DNA of 64,000 bases from JACZUI01 sp965216725 (GTDB lineage Bacteria; Actinomycetota; Acidimicrobiia; Spongiisociales; ZC4RG35). Positions 8,490 to 17,395 of this stretch are shown here, piece after piece (the first letter of the stretch is position 1; each line of letters starts with the position of its first letter). The DNA lies in assembly GCA_965216725.1 (NCBI GenBank), contig CBDCGI010000021.1, forward strand, positions 29,506 to 93,505, in the 5' to 3' direction. Under the pieces are notes generated by a model. The model saw only the letters and a list, made by a program, of their open reading frames with translations, had not been told where the DNA came from and did not search any database. Both the position numbers and the translations under genes were made by a program.

Positions 8490-9280
8490 CTAAGGCACCT
8501 CCTGAGGAGCCTGCGAGAAAGCACCCCCGCTGCATGGCGTCTGTAGGCAGCGGTCGAGCGATGATCGGTGATCGGCGACACTTCCTCTGCGACGAGGCGG
8601 GCAAACTCGTCCAAATCGGAATCAGTGGGCGATGCCACACTCGAGATCATGTCCTCAGCCCGCCTGGCCCGCATCGTCGTCGGCGCCACCGACCCAAGGG
8701 CCACCCGAGTGTCACCTTCGGAATCCCTGGTGACAACACAACAAACCGTGGCAATCACCATCGCGTTTCTCACCCCGACCTTCCCGAAAGCCTGACGTTC
8801 GGGGAGGTCCGCGGGAAGCGTGACCGACCGGATCAACTCACCGGGTCCGAGAGCAGTTTTCTTCACACCGACGAAGAACTCATCCCAAGGCACGCTCCGC
8901 TGACCCTTCGTCGAGACGAGGTCGATGGTGGCGTCGACCGCCGCCAGGAATGGCAGGCCGTCTCCGGCCGGGCTTGCGGTAGCGACGTTCCCTCCGAGGG
9001 TGCCGGCGTTTCGTATTTGAGGCGATCCAACCGTTCGCGCAGCCTGCGCAAGCGCCTCGGGGCCCTCGGCTTCGATTCGTCTCCAGGTGACCCCTGAGCC
9101 GATGGTGGGCCCATCCCACGCGCCAAACTCGGATACGCGACGCAGGCCCACCACATGATCCGGACGACGATGTCCGAGGTTGACTTCGACCATGAGGTCC
9201 GTTCCGCCGGCGAGTGGAGTCGCGCCTTCTTCGATTGCCGCCAGGGAGTCTTCGAGTGTGGTCGGATGGTGAAACTGCAC
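8486..9280 (-). CDS. Xanthine dehydrogenase, FAD-binding subunit
   Basis: A 264-residue CoxM/PaoB-type flavoprotein that would pass electrons to NAD+ or another acceptor. FAD contacts are seen in PLAGGTDLMVEVNLG (residues 20-34) and in the GSPQIRNAGTLGGNVATASP stretch near residue 85. The start is GTG 9280, decided by a TAGGTT hexamer six bases upstream. That hexamer overlaps the end of the 8-oxoguanine deaminase gene, so the hydroxylase genes can be transcribed independently of it. First gene of the order FAD, Fe-S, Mo, adenine deaminase. Confidence 0.93.
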   Translation of the reverse strand: MQFHHPTTLEDSLAAIEEGATPLAGGTDLMVEVNLGHRRPDHVVGLRRVSEFGAWDGPTIGSGVTWRRIEAEGPEALAQAARTVGSPQIRNAGTLGGNVATASPAGDGLPFLAAVDATIDLVSTKGQRSVPWDEFFVGVKKTALGPGELIRSVTLPADLPERQAFGKVGVRNAMVIATVCCVVTRDSEGDTRVALGSVAPTTMRARRAEDMISSVASPTDSDLDEFARLVAEEVSPITDHRSTAAYRRHAAGVLSRRLLRRCLR

Positions 9281-9286
9281 AGCGCG

Positions 9287-9292
9287 AACCTA
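9287..9292 (-). promoter_or_regulatory. Leaderless -10 (TAGGTT) for the xanthine dehydrogenase operon
   Basis: TAGGTT ends six bases before GTG 9280 and lies at the very end of the upstream 8-oxoguanine deaminase gene. Confidence 0.5.
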
Positions 9293-10648
9293 CCCCACCA
9301 GATCTTTGCTGAGCTCGTTGTGAAGGGCGACGAGCCGTTCGAGGTCGAGGCCGGCCACGGCACCATCGCTCACCAGGGGACGGCCGCCCACCCAGGAGTG
9401 GTCCACTCCCAGCGGACCGCACATGACCACGGCTGCAATCGGGTCGTGATGTGCGCCGGCCATCTCGATTCTGCTCAGGTCGATTGCGATCAAGTCCGCG
9501 GCCTTGCCGACGGCGACTTCCCCGATGTCATCTCGACCCAGGATCTCGGCCCCGCCGACCGTTGCCAGCCGGAGAGCCTCCCGTGCGGTGATCTGCGGTC
9601 CTTCGCCGATGCCCGGGGAGACCGCGAGACGATTCAGCAGAAGAGCCTGTCGGGCCTCGTTCAGCAGGTGGGAGCCATCGTTTGACGCCGAGCCGTCCAC
9701 ACCCAGGCCGACGCGCACCCCGCGGCTCAGATACCGGGTGACGGGGGCCAGCCCGCTGGCCAGCCTCATATTCGAAGTGGGGCAATGAGCTACCCCTGTA
9801 CGGGAAGACGCCATTCGCTCGATCTCATCGTCGGCTACATGCACTGCGTGGGCGTACCAGACGTCCTCACCCGCCCAGCCCAAACTCTCCATGTACTCGA
9901 CGGGCCGCATCCCGAAGCTGTTCCGGCAGAAGTCTTCCTCGTCATGTGTCTCTGCGAGATGCGTGTGCATCCGCACGCCCAGGTCTCGAGCCAACGATGC
10001 CGATTCCCGCATCAGGTCCCCTGTGACAGAGAACGGTGAGCAAGGGGCAAGCACGATACGCCGCATCGATCCCCGGTCTCCATCGTGAAACTCGGCAACC
10101 ACCCTCTGGCTGTCTTCGAGGATGGCGTTCTCAGACTCCACGACGGAGTCGGGAGGAAGCCCCCCGTCGGAGTGGCCAAGGCTCATCGACCCACGGGATA
10201 TGTGAAACCTCATGTTCAGCTCTTGGGCCCCTTCGACCTGGTCGTCGAGGCGAGAGCCGTTGGGCCACAGGTAATGATGATCGAATGCAGTCGTACACCC
10301 GCTCAGCGCGAGCTCGGCAAGACCGACAGATGTGGACGTCCTGACGTGATCTGGAGTCATGCGAGCCCAGATCGGGTACAACGTCCGCAGCCACCCGAAC
10401 AGACCCTGATCCTGCGCGCCGGGGACAACGCGAGTCAGCGTCTGGTAGAGATGGTGATGGGTGTTGACCAACCCCGGCAAGACCACGTGATCTGACAGAT
10501 CCACGACTTCGTCAGCGTCTCCGGCGACCTCATCGCGGCGGCCCACTTGCTCGATCCATCCGTTCCTGACGAACACCGACGCACCCGTGATCTCCTCGCC
10601 GGCCATGGTGGCGAGCACGGCGATGTTCGACAGGAGAAGAGTTGCCAT
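9290..10648 (-). CDS. 8-oxoguanine deaminase (amidohydrolase)
   Basis: A 452-residue amidohydrolase of the AtzB/TrzN-like group. Metal ligands are visible as NTHHHLYQT (HxH near residue 65), the HTHLAET motif near 232, AHAVHV near 265 and VGLGVDGSASND near 318. The latter and GCTTAFDHHYLWP are hallmarks of the 8-oxoguanine deaminase subfamily, which converts 8-oxoguanine to urate and ammonia; guanine or isocytosine are alternative substrates. A TAGGTT hexamer sits nine bases before the ATG. It is divergent from the aldolase gene, separated by 37 bases, and its product enters the urate pathway encoded next door. Confidence 0.82.
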   Translation of the reverse strand: MATLLLSNIAVLATMAGEEITGASVFVRNGWIEQVGRRDEVAGDADEVVDLSDHVVLPGLVNTHHHLYQTLTRVVPGAQDQGLFGWLRTLYPIWARMTPDHVRTSTSVGLAELALSGCTTAFDHHYLWPNGSRLDDQVEGAQELNMRFHISRGSMSLGHSDGGLPPDSVVESENAILEDSQRVVAEFHDGDRGSMRRIVLAPCSPFSVTGDLMRESASLARDLGVRMHTHLAETHDEEDFCRNSFGMRPVEYMESLGWAGEDVWYAHAVHVADDEIERMASSRTGVAHCPTSNMRLASGLAPVTRYLSRGVRVGLGVDGSASNDGSHLLNEARQALLLNRLAVSPGIGEGPQITAREALRLATVGGAEILGRDDIGEVAVGKAADLIAIDLSRIEMAGAHHDPIAAVVMCGPLGVDHSWVGGRPLVSDGAVAGLDLERLVALHNELSKDLVG

Positions 10649-10672
10649 GGAGAAAGCAACCTACCCTCGAGA

Positions 10673-10678
10673 TAGAGT
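10673..10678 (+). promoter_or_regulatory. Leaderless -10 (TAGAGT) for the DUF6986 gene
   Basis: TAGAGT ends seven bases before ATG 10686, in the 37-base gap shared with the divergent 8-oxoguanine deaminase gene. Confidence 0.45.
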
Positions 10679-10685
10679 CGCCCAC

Positions 10686-12011
10686 ATGACTCTCAGCCCA
10701 AACTCGATGGCCTCGTGGTCGAAACGACTCACATCCGTGTCGGCCCGCATCGACACCGAGTTTCCCGGGGAGAGACCAACCAGGCAGCCCGTCCACACCG
10801 TGTACGGCGGGGCTCACCTGTTCTCGCCCGGCACTGCTGCCAGGCTGGGAGAGCTCGCGATACGCGCCATGAACACGTGGACACCCAGTGTCGAGGAGTT
10901 TGGATCGCTTCTGGGAATCGACGCAGACCTCTCCGATCGTGTCCACACGGCCGTGTTGGGGAAGCTGCGTGAGGAGCCGGTCGAAGACTTTCGCCTCGAC
11001 TTCGAGGACGGATACGGCCACCGCGCCGACGACGAGGAAGACCAACATGCTCGATCCGCAGCCACGGCTGTGGCCGAAGGCATGCGCCAGTCCTCACTTC
11101 CTCCGTTTATTGGTATCAGGATCAAATCACTCACCGGAGAGTTGCATCGGCGCGCTTTGCGAACCCTCGACCTGTTCGTATCGACCCTGGTCTCGGAGGC
11201 GGGATCACTGCCCGAAGGCTTCACGGTGACTCTCCCCAAGATTCAAGACGTCGATCAGGTGAAGGTGCTGTGTGAGGCACTTCTCGAGCTGGAACAAGCC
11301 CTGGACGTTCCCGTGATCCCGATCGAGCTGATGGTGGAAACCCCCCAGACCGTGATCGATACCGACGGTTTGGCAGGGATGCGCCGATACGTGGAAGCCG
11401 GCGAAGGAAGGGTTCGCGGCGCGCACTATGGCACGTATGACTACACGGCGTCGATGAGCATCACCGCGGCCTATCAAACCATGACCCATCCAGCGTGTGA
11501 TTTCGCCCGGCATGCGATGCAGGTGAGCCTCGCGGGGACCGGCGTATGGCTGTCGGACGGCGCCACCAACGTGATGCCGGTCCCGGTTCACCGCGGCGAC
11601 GACCTCACTCGTGAACAGGAAGACGAGAACAGAGCCACGGTCCATCAGGCGATGCGTCTCCACTACGACCACGTGCGCAGCTCCCTGGTGCATGCCTACT
11701 ACCAAGGGTGGGACCTTCATCCTGCACAGCTGCCGACGCGGTACGCCGCGCTCTATTCGTTCTTTCTCGAGGGCCTGGACGAGGCCGGTGCCCGGCTCTC
11801 CAACTTTGTCGAGTCGGCTGCCCAAGCGACGCTGGTCGGCGAGGTTTTCGACGACGCCGCCACCGGCCAGGGTCTGCTGAATTACTTCCTACGCGCCATC
11901 AATTGCGGTGCCATAGACGAAGCCGAGGCGACGGGCAGGGCGGGGCTCACACTCGAGGAGCTGAGGACACGCTCATTCTTGGAGATCCTGGAGGGACGGG
12001 CCCGGACCTAG
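10686..12011 (+). CDS. DUF6986 protein, HpcH/HpaI aldolase / CitE-like TIM barrel
   Basis: A 441-residue protein of the CitE-like phosphoenolpyruvate-utilising TIM-barrel superfamily, known as DUF6986 in actinobacteria. Family landmarks are DFEDGYG near residue 105, GIRIKSL, the ELMVETPQT strand with its presumed metal-ligand glutamate, and HYGTYDYTASM. The reaction is unknown. The CitE fold often joins or splits glyoxylate or short oxo acids, and allantoin breakdown yields glyoxylate, so a role in glyoxylate disposal is plausible but unproven. It is the only plus-strand gene in the urate island and its stop overlaps the uraH stop by four bases. Confidence 0.7.
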   Translation: MTLSPNSMASWSKRLTSVSARIDTEFPGERPTRQPVHTVYGGAHLFSPGTAARLGELAIRAMNTWTPSVEEFGSLLGIDADLSDRVHTAVLGKLREEPVEDFRLDFEDGYGHRADDEEDQHARSAATAVAEGMRQSSLPPFIGIRIKSLTGELHRRALRTLDLFVSTLVSEAGSLPEGFTVTLPKIQDVDQVKVLCEALLELEQALDVPVIPIELMVETPQTVIDTDGLAGMRRYVEAGEGRVRGAHYGTYDYTASMSITAAYQTMTHPACDFARHAMQVSLAGTGVWLSDGATNVMPVPVHRGDDLTREQEDENRATVHQAMRLHYDHVRSSLVHAYYQGWDLHPAQLPTRYAALYSFFLEGLDEAGARLSNFVESAAQATLVGEVFDDAATGQGLLNYFLRAINCGAIDEAEATGRAGLTLEELRTRSFLEILEGRART

Positions 12012-12325
12012 CTGCCTCGATACGTGGAGTACCCATACGGCGAGAGCAGGAGGGGAATGTGATAGTGCTCCTCGGAACCGATGAGGTTCACCTGCACGAC
12101 GACCTCCGGATAGAAGGTGTTGCCGTAGCCGGCAGTGTCGAATCGGACACGGTAGGTACCCGCGGGGAACCCCACTCCGAACCCGCTGATACGGCCGTTG
12201 ACGTCGGTGGTTCCCTCGCCGAAATGTGCCCATCCGTCGCCGCTGGAACGTTCCACGACAACCCCGACCTCAGCCGCCGGCGAGCCTGTCGCGGTATCAA
12301 GGACATGAGTTGAGAGCGAGTTCAC
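12008..12325 (-). CDS. uraH: 5-hydroxyisourate hydrolase (transthyretin-like)
   Basis: Converts 5-hydroxyisourate, the product of urate oxidation, to OHCU. The N-terminal motif LSTHVLDTATGSPA, the central HFGEG region and the C-terminal YRGS tetrapeptide that distinguishes the enzyme from transthyretin are all present, giving 105 residues. GTG 12325 is chosen because AGGAGG lies seven bases upstream and the codon overlaps the previous stop as GTGA; an earlier start at 12343 is possible. Last gene of the allB - alc/uraD - uraH operon. Confidence 0.93.
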   Translation of the reverse strand: MNSLSTHVLDTATGSPAAEVGVVVERSSGDGWAHFGEGTTDVNGRISGFGVGFPAGTYRVRFDTAGYGNTFYPEVVVQVNLIGSEEHYHIPLLLSPYGYSTYRGS

Positions 12326-13758
12326 GGTGACACCTCCTGACACAACATCCGTCGCAGTCTTGTCGCGGTGATTCGCCTTTGCTCGACACCCGCCAGAGAG
12401 ATCTCGGTGTCCCGATCGTTGTCCAGTCTCGCTTTGGCGATATCGAGCATCTCGGAGGCGCTTTTGCCTGTGGCGTAGACGATGTAGGTAAAGCCGTGCC
12501 TCTGCTCATACTCACTGTTGGCAGCTGCCAGCGCTTCGAGGGTTTCGGCGTCTGCAGCGGCTGTTCCGGCCTGCTCTCTCCCGGCCACCTGGTCCTTGGT
12601 TCTCTCTCCGATCCTGGGATGTCCGGCAAATGCCTGAATCCAATCCTGATCCGTCATCTCGCCAAAGACCCGGTCGGCATGGGCCAACACCTCGTCCGGC
12701 GACTGGAACGGCCTCGAGATGACCATCTTCTCCACCCAGTTGGTAGCGGAGCATGCCACGCCAAAGAAGCTCCGCGCCTCCGCTGGCAGTAACGAGTTCA
12801 GATAGCGCACCCCGGCCTGGCCGGCTGCCTCGGAGTCCGCCCGTCCCCAGGCCCGGAAACGGGCCACGCCGCCGTCCGGATGAATGTCGAGCTTGAGGTA
12901 GGAGGCGTGAGACGGATGCTCCAGGGAGATCGTGTTTTCCGCATCGGGCTCCACTTCTGCCCGATCAACGGCAGTCTCCCAATCCTTGGCGTCCTCGGAG
13001 AGGTGGACCGACACCCAACCCGGTGCGTTCCCCTTGAAGAAACTCGTGTCGACGACGACATTCTCCACCAGGCCCGGCAGCCCGAGCCTGAAGACCGCCC
13101 AATCGTGTCCTGGCCCGCGCCGCCGCTTCGTCTCCCAACCGTCCCACATGCCCCCGGGCTTGGTGGGGCGGAGCATGTTCTCTGCCGGTGAGAAGAACGA
13201 GTCTGACGTGTCCATCGGCTTACCGCCGACCGTCATCGACACCAGGTCGACGGTCTGCTCGGAGCAAATCTCCCGCATTTCTGGCACCGGATCTCCCAGG
13301 ACTCGCAACCGCGCCACGCCGCCATCGGGGTAGATATTGAGCCGGACGTGGGTCACCCGATATGGGGCATCGAGATCGAAGCCCACCTGTGAGTCCCCTT
13401 GGAGATTGGTCCGCGAGATGACCTCGGTCCACTCGGCCCTGTCCAGGAGGTCATCGCTGCCGACACCGCAGACGTCCAAGGAGAATTGCTCCGGGTAATT
13501 GCCGGTGAAGTGGGACGTGTCAACAGAGACCGATCGGACCTGACCGGGTATACCCAAAGCGATGACACACCAATCGTGCCCGGGGTCACGCCGGCGGCGA
13601 CTCTCCCAGCCGTCCATCCACTTCCCACGGTCGGTGTATTCGTGCTCCTTCCACAAAGGTGGATCTGGGTTGAGCAGGTTCTCCGCCTCGGCGAAGAAGT
13701 CGTCGCTGCATGAGACGACACGCCCACCAACTGCCCTTGAGATCAGGTCAACTTTCAC
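12322..13758 (-). CDS. Allantoicase fused to OHCU decarboxylase
   Basis: A two-enzyme fusion of 478 residues. Residues 1 to about 320 are an allantoicase made of two related beta-sandwich repeats; each has a VGG...S/D-FF-AEN start, a DGWE(S/T)-RRR motif and PGHDW. Residues from about 325 form an OHCU decarboxylase with LNSLLPAEARSFF, AFAGHPRIGER and the RLDNDR helix. The first half splits allantoate to ureidoglycolate and urea; the second turns OHCU into S-allantoin, two steps earlier in the pathway. GTG 13758 overlaps the allB end by 11 bases; TTG 13785 is an alternative start. No linker break or frameshift is visible. Confidence 0.9.
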   Translation of the reverse strand: MKVDLISRAVGGRVVSCSDDFFAEAENLLNPDPPLWKEHEYTDRGKWMDGWESRRRRDPGHDWCVIALGIPGQVRSVSVDTSHFTGNYPEQFSLDVCGVGSDDLLDRAEWTEVISRTNLQGDSQVGFDLDAPYRVTHVRLNIYPDGGVARLRVLGDPVPEMREICSEQTVDLVSMTVGGKPMDTSDSFFSPAENMLRPTKPGGMWDGWETKRRRGPGHDWAVFRLGLPGLVENVVVDTSFFKGNAPGWVSVHLSEDAKDWETAVDRAEVEPDAENTISLEHPSHASYLKLDIHPDGGVARFRAWGRADSEAAGQAGVRYLNSLLPAEARSFFGVACSATNWVEKMVISRPFQSPDEVLAHADRVFGEMTDQDWIQAFAGHPRIGERTKDQVAGREQAGTAAADAETLEALAAANSEYEQRHGFTYIVYATGKSASEMLDIAKARLDNDRDTEISLAGVEQRRITATRLRRMLCQEVSP

Positions 13759-15052
13759 GTCGCAGCATTCTCCCAACTCTTCCAAGGACGCGCCCGTCTG
13801 AATACACCGTCTCGCCGCGGAGAATCGTCACCTCGACAGACCCGCGCAGGACCATCCCCTCATATGGAGTGATCGAATGGCGATGCTCCAACCGGTCCCC
13901 ACGGACCGCCAACCGGCCATCAGGGTCGAACACCACGAAATCAGCGTCTTTTCCAACCTCGATCGATCCCTTTCGTCGCTCCAGTCCCGACAGCCGGGCA
14001 GGCTCTCGAGACAGCCACTCTGCCAAACGAGTGATCTCTATCCCCCTTCGGTGAGCCCCGGACCAAGTGGCCTGGAGACGCAGTTGCAGTGACCCAACCC
14101 CGCCCCAGCCGGTCGAGAAGTCCCCGGTGTCGACCGCTTTGATATCCGCCGGCGCGGGCGAGTGGTCGGATACCACCATGCTGAGGGCGCCATCGAGAAG
14201 AGCCTCCCACAAAGCTTCTCGCTCCTTAGAAGACCTAATCGGGGGAGCGCATTTGTAGCTCGTCGCCCCGTCAGGTATCTCCTCAGAGCAAAAGGTCAGA
14301 TAATGAGGACAGGTCTCGCCCGTCAGGTTCGGCGGGCCGTCGGCGATCTTCCTCGCCGCGGCGCCACTCGAAACATGAAGGACATGAATACGGGCACCTG
14401 ATTCTTGGGCAAGACGTGCCGTCAGCTCCACCGCAGTGACCTCGGATTCCACCGGGCGCGAGCCAAGATACGACTGGTAACGAGTGGGGTCACCGGCTAC
14501 TGGGAGCAGCGAGGCCGGGTCCTCCGCATGAAGCAGAGCCGGTACACCCAGTCTTCGCATCTCGGCGAGGCCCTGGGAAAGTTCGTCGATTTCGACTGGG
14601 GGAAACTCTTCGACCCCCGAGTCGACGAGGAAGGATTTGAACCCGCACACGCCGGAGCCGACGAGAGGCGCTAAGTCTGGAATCGACCCGGGAACCAGAC
14701 CCCCCCAGAAGCCGGCGTCGACTGCCAGCTTCTCCGCCGCCGCGGCCCGCTTCGCCTCCAGCGCCTCGACGTTGATGGTTGGTGGTATCGAATTCAGAGG
14801 CATGTCCACAACGGTCGTAGTGCCACCAGCCGCTGCTGCCGCCGTGGCGGTGGTGAAACCCTCCCAATGGGAACGCCCCGGCTCGTTGACGTGGACGTGA
14901 GAGTCCACCAGGCCTGGGAGGACGACGAGGTCGCCGTAGTCGACGTCTGCCAGCCCCTCGCCCACCTCCACCACCACACCTTCACTGAACACAACGGTGG
15001 CCGGACGAAGCCCGTCAGGGGTGACCACCCGATTGCTCCGTATGGACGGCAT
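13748..15052 (-). CDS. allB: Allantoinase AllB
   Basis: A 434-residue cyclic amidohydrolase that opens allantoin to allantoate. Metal motifs include GLVDSHVHVNEPG (residues 48-60), the lysine-bearing GFKSFLVDSG, HVLHVSSG, TGETCPHYL and VSDHSPA. The residues NEPGRSHWEGF and SDHSPAPADIK fit allantoinase rather than dihydroorotase or dihydropyrimidinase. ATG 15052 has TACCGT six bases upstream. First gene of the minus-strand operon with alc/uraD and uraH. Confidence 0.92.
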   Translation of the reverse strand: MPSIRSNRVVTPDGLRPATVVFSEGVVVEVGEGLADVDYGDLVVLPGLVDSHVHVNEPGRSHWEGFTTATAAAAAGGTTTVVDMPLNSIPPTINVEALEAKRAAAAEKLAVDAGFWGGLVPGSIPDLAPLVGSGVCGFKSFLVDSGVEEFPPVEIDELSQGLAEMRRLGVPALLHAEDPASLLPVAGDPTRYQSYLGSRPVESEVTAVELTARLAQESGARIHVLHVSSGAAARKIADGPPNLTGETCPHYLTFCSEEIPDGATSYKCAPPIRSSKEREALWEALLDGALSMVVSDHSPAPADIKAVDTGDFSTGWGGVGSLQLRLQATWSGAHRRGIEITRLAEWLSREPARLSGLERRKGSIEVGKDADFVVFDPDGRLAVRGDRLEHRHSITPYEGMVLRGSVEVTILRGETVYSDGRVLGRVGRMLRRES

Positions 15053-15058
15053 GAAGGG

Positions 15059-15064
15059 ACGGTA
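15059..15064 (-). promoter_or_regulatory. Leaderless -10 (TACCGT) for the allantoin operon
   Basis: TACCGT ends six bases before ATG 15052. The region up to 15130 is shared with a divergent membrane protein gene. Confidence 0.5.
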
Positions 15065-15129
15065 CCGAAGATGGCAGAGCCGACCCTCCTCCTGTCTTAG
15101 AATTCACCCGCCCGGATTAAGGAGATTCT

Positions 15130-15648
15130 TTGGCTTTGGCAACACCCCCGGAGAGGGTTCTCGACTATGCGTTCCTGCTGGGAGGCGTCACCAGCTTCAT
15201 ATTCGGACTGATCTTCCTGGTTCGCCAGGAGGAGGCCTTGGGATTGCTGATGGTCGTCCTCGGGCTCTGGTGGCTGATCCAGGGCATCTTCATGCTGTTC
15301 GCCGTGTTCATCGATTCGAGCGACGCTGGCTGGAAGGTGGCGATTGGGGTTCTCGGTGTCGTCGCAGGAATACTGGTTATCGCCAACCCTGGCGAGGCCA
15401 CCGACGTGTTCAAAGGTGCCGCCGGCGTCATATTGGGAATTCTCGGAATCTTGATCGGACTGTCCGCTCTCGCCGGTGCCATGCGAGGCGCCGGGTTCGG
15501 TGCGGGGTTGTTCGGAGTCATCAGCATCGCGTTGGGCATCCTCGTGCTCACCAACGCCTCGTTCTCGACCACGGTTCTGATCAACGTGTTCGCCATCGTG
15601 CTGATGATTCAAGGCGTGGGCTCGGTGGTCATGGCTTTACGGGACTGA
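15130..15648 (+). CDS. HdeD/DUF308-family membrane protein
   Basis: A 172-residue integral membrane protein with about six hydrophobic segments arranged as three repeated hairpins, typical of the HdeD/DUF308 family. HdeD is linked to acid resistance in enteric bacteria; no molecular activity is established for the family. TTG 15130 is preceded by AAGGAGA (15118-15124), a good ribosome binding site. It stands alone between the allantoin operon and a DUF3352 gene. Confidence 0.8.
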   Translation: MALATPPERVLDYAFLLGGVTSFIFGLIFLVRQEEALGLLMVVLGLWWLIQGIFMLFAVFIDSSDAGWKVAIGVLGVVAGILVIANPGEATDVFKGAAGVILGILGILIGLSALAGAMRGAGFGAGLFGVISIALGILVLTNASFSTTVLINVFAIVLMIQGVGSVVMALRD

Positions 15649-15732
15649 TTTCCGAACCGATAACAGAGCCCAGACACACCCGGTGGCCTTTAAGCTGAGA
15701 GCGAAGGTTGCCAACCGCGACAGGGGGGAAGC

Positions 15733-17364
15733 ATGGTCAGCCCGGACAACGGTGAGCAGATGAGCACCGATTCGATGGCGGAGCCGGCACCCGAAGCCAA
15801 ATCCCGCCGGGGATGGACACTCGGGCTCGGCATCCTGGGCGCCGTTGTGGCTATCGGGATAGCGGCCGGTTATGCGGTCAGCCAGTTCGGATCGGCCGGG
15901 GGTAGCTCGATGGCGGCCATTCCGGCGGACGCCGACCTCACCATCAAGGTCGGGTTCTCCGAATACGACGAGAGCTTCGACCGCCTCGTCAACGCCTTCA
16001 CCGAGCCTATGGCTGCTGCCGGGCACATAGACGACCCCGACGTCGACCTCTTCGCCTTGCTCGATGATGAACTGCGCACCGAGCTCGACATCACCATCGC
16101 CGACGACATTGCTCCCTGGATCGGGAGTGATATCAGCATCGGGCTCTTCTTCGACGGGGGGTTCGCCAACGATCCGGCCTTTGTCGCCGCCGCCGGAGTG
16201 GAGGACCGGGCCGCGGCCGAGGCCTTCGTCGAGAAGGTGATCGCCCAGGCCGAGGTGGATTTTGGCGTGAGCGACATAGAGGGCGGAACGCTTTACTTCA
16301 ACCCCGACGTCTTCTCCAGCGACGCGGCCTTCATCTGGGTGTCCGACGAGATGCTTCTCCTCTCCAACACGCAGGCCGAGATCGACCGGGCAATTGGGGC
16401 GCTGGGTGGTGAATCGATCCTCGACAATGAGGAATACGCGACAGTCTCCGAGCTCCTACCAACCGCGTCTTTGGTCGAGGTCTATGTCAGCTCTGCCGTG
16501 GCTGAGGAGTTGTCCAGCCAGACTGAGGCTCTGGGCGGGCCCGTCCCTTTCACAGGCCAGGGCCTGGGAACCACCGGCATGGCGATCAGCCTCAACGACG
16601 CAGGTCTCCAATTCGACAGCGTGCAGACCGGCCTGGGCGACGATTCGCCTTTCGACGAGTCGATGTTCGCCGGCACCGCCCTGGCCGACTCTTTGCCTGA
16701 GGCCACTCTTGGTTACCTCACCTTCAGCATCCCGACCGGCTTCTTCGAAGACATCATCGGCGCCACCGGTGCCGACAATGCGATGATTGAAGAGCTCGAT
16801 TCCGACTTCCAGCAGCTCTTCGGGCTCAGCCTGTTCGACGACCTGCTCCCCTCATTCGGGCCCGGGGTCTTGTTTGCCGTGATCGAGTCGATGGAAGGGC
16901 CCTTGGCGGAGGAAATGGGTGTGCCCCTGGGAGCGATCCTCGCCATGGATCTGTCAGACCCCGAGCCCATGCGGCAGCTTCTTCCTCAGCTCGAAGAGAT
17001 GCTGGCTTCGGAGGGGATAGAAGTTTCGGCCGGTGACCCCACAGTGGTGTCATTTGGCGGCATGCCGGTGGCTGCCTATACGGTGACAGACACGGCGTTC
17101 GGCCTGTCGACATCTGGTGGGCTTCTCGAGGACTTCTTCGCGGGCACCGGCGGCCTCACCGACTCCGGGCTCTACCAGGAGCTCGACGCCGTCCTCGTCG
17201 GAGAAGGCATGACCGCCTACTTCGATCTGGAGTCGATCTTCGATGAGCTGCCGATTCCCGCAGACGAGCGAGCGATATTTGCGCCCCTACGGGCTTTCGG
17301 CGCCTCAGCGAGCGTGGACGGTGACACCATCACCGGCTCCGGTCTTCTCCTCATCGATTACTGA
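15733..17364 (+). CDS. DUF3352 membrane-anchored protein
   Basis: A 543-residue protein with a cytoplasmic N-terminus, one transmembrane segment at about residues 27-50 (GWTLGLGILGAVVAIGIAA) and a large acidic outer domain of the DUF3352 type. The outer domain has repeated SxxxxYxxLD- and FxxxD-rich units and reads as two related halves. Function is unknown. The start follows a strong GGGGGGAAGC site. Monocistronic by spacing. Confidence 0.75.
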   Translation: MVSPDNGEQMSTDSMAEPAPEAKSRRGWTLGLGILGAVVAIGIAAGYAVSQFGSAGGSSMAAIPADADLTIKVGFSEYDESFDRLVNAFTEPMAAAGHIDDPDVDLFALLDDELRTELDITIADDIAPWIGSDISIGLFFDGGFANDPAFVAAAGVEDRAAAEAFVEKVIAQAEVDFGVSDIEGGTLYFNPDVFSSDAAFIWVSDEMLLLSNTQAEIDRAIGALGGESILDNEEYATVSELLPTASLVEVYVSSAVAEELSSQTEALGGPVPFTGQGLGTTGMAISLNDAGLQFDSVQTGLGDDSPFDESMFAGTALADSLPEATLGYLTFSIPTGFFEDIIGATGADNAMIEELDSDFQQLFGLSLFDDLLPSFGPGVLFAVIESMEGPLAEEMGVPLGAILAMDLSDPEPMRQLLPQLEEMLASEGIEVSAGDPTVVSFGGMPVAAYTVTDTAFGLSTSGGLLEDFFAGTGGLTDSGLYQELDAVLVGEGMTAYFDLESIFDELPIPADERAIFAPLRAFGASASVDGDTITGSGLLLIDY

Positions 17365-17389
17365 GCGGCGCCCCTGTGAGCGGTCTCGT

Positions 17390-17395
17390 TAGGAT
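17390..17395 (+). promoter_or_regulatory. Leaderless-type -10 (TAGGAT) upstream of the aminotransferase
   Basis: TAGGAT ends seven bases before ATG 17403. That ATG opens a 17-codon frame (MHAPTPISSRCGLFAAP, stop 17454-17456), while an overlapping ATG at 17407 is in frame with the aminotransferase. The transcript may therefore carry a short leader frame before the aminotransferase ribosome binding site at 17489-17495. Confidence 0.35.

Noticed and set aside
13758..13785. TTG 13785 as the start of the allantoicase fusion
   Set aside because: It would extend 38 bases into allB; GTG 13758 gives a normal N-terminus and a short overlap.
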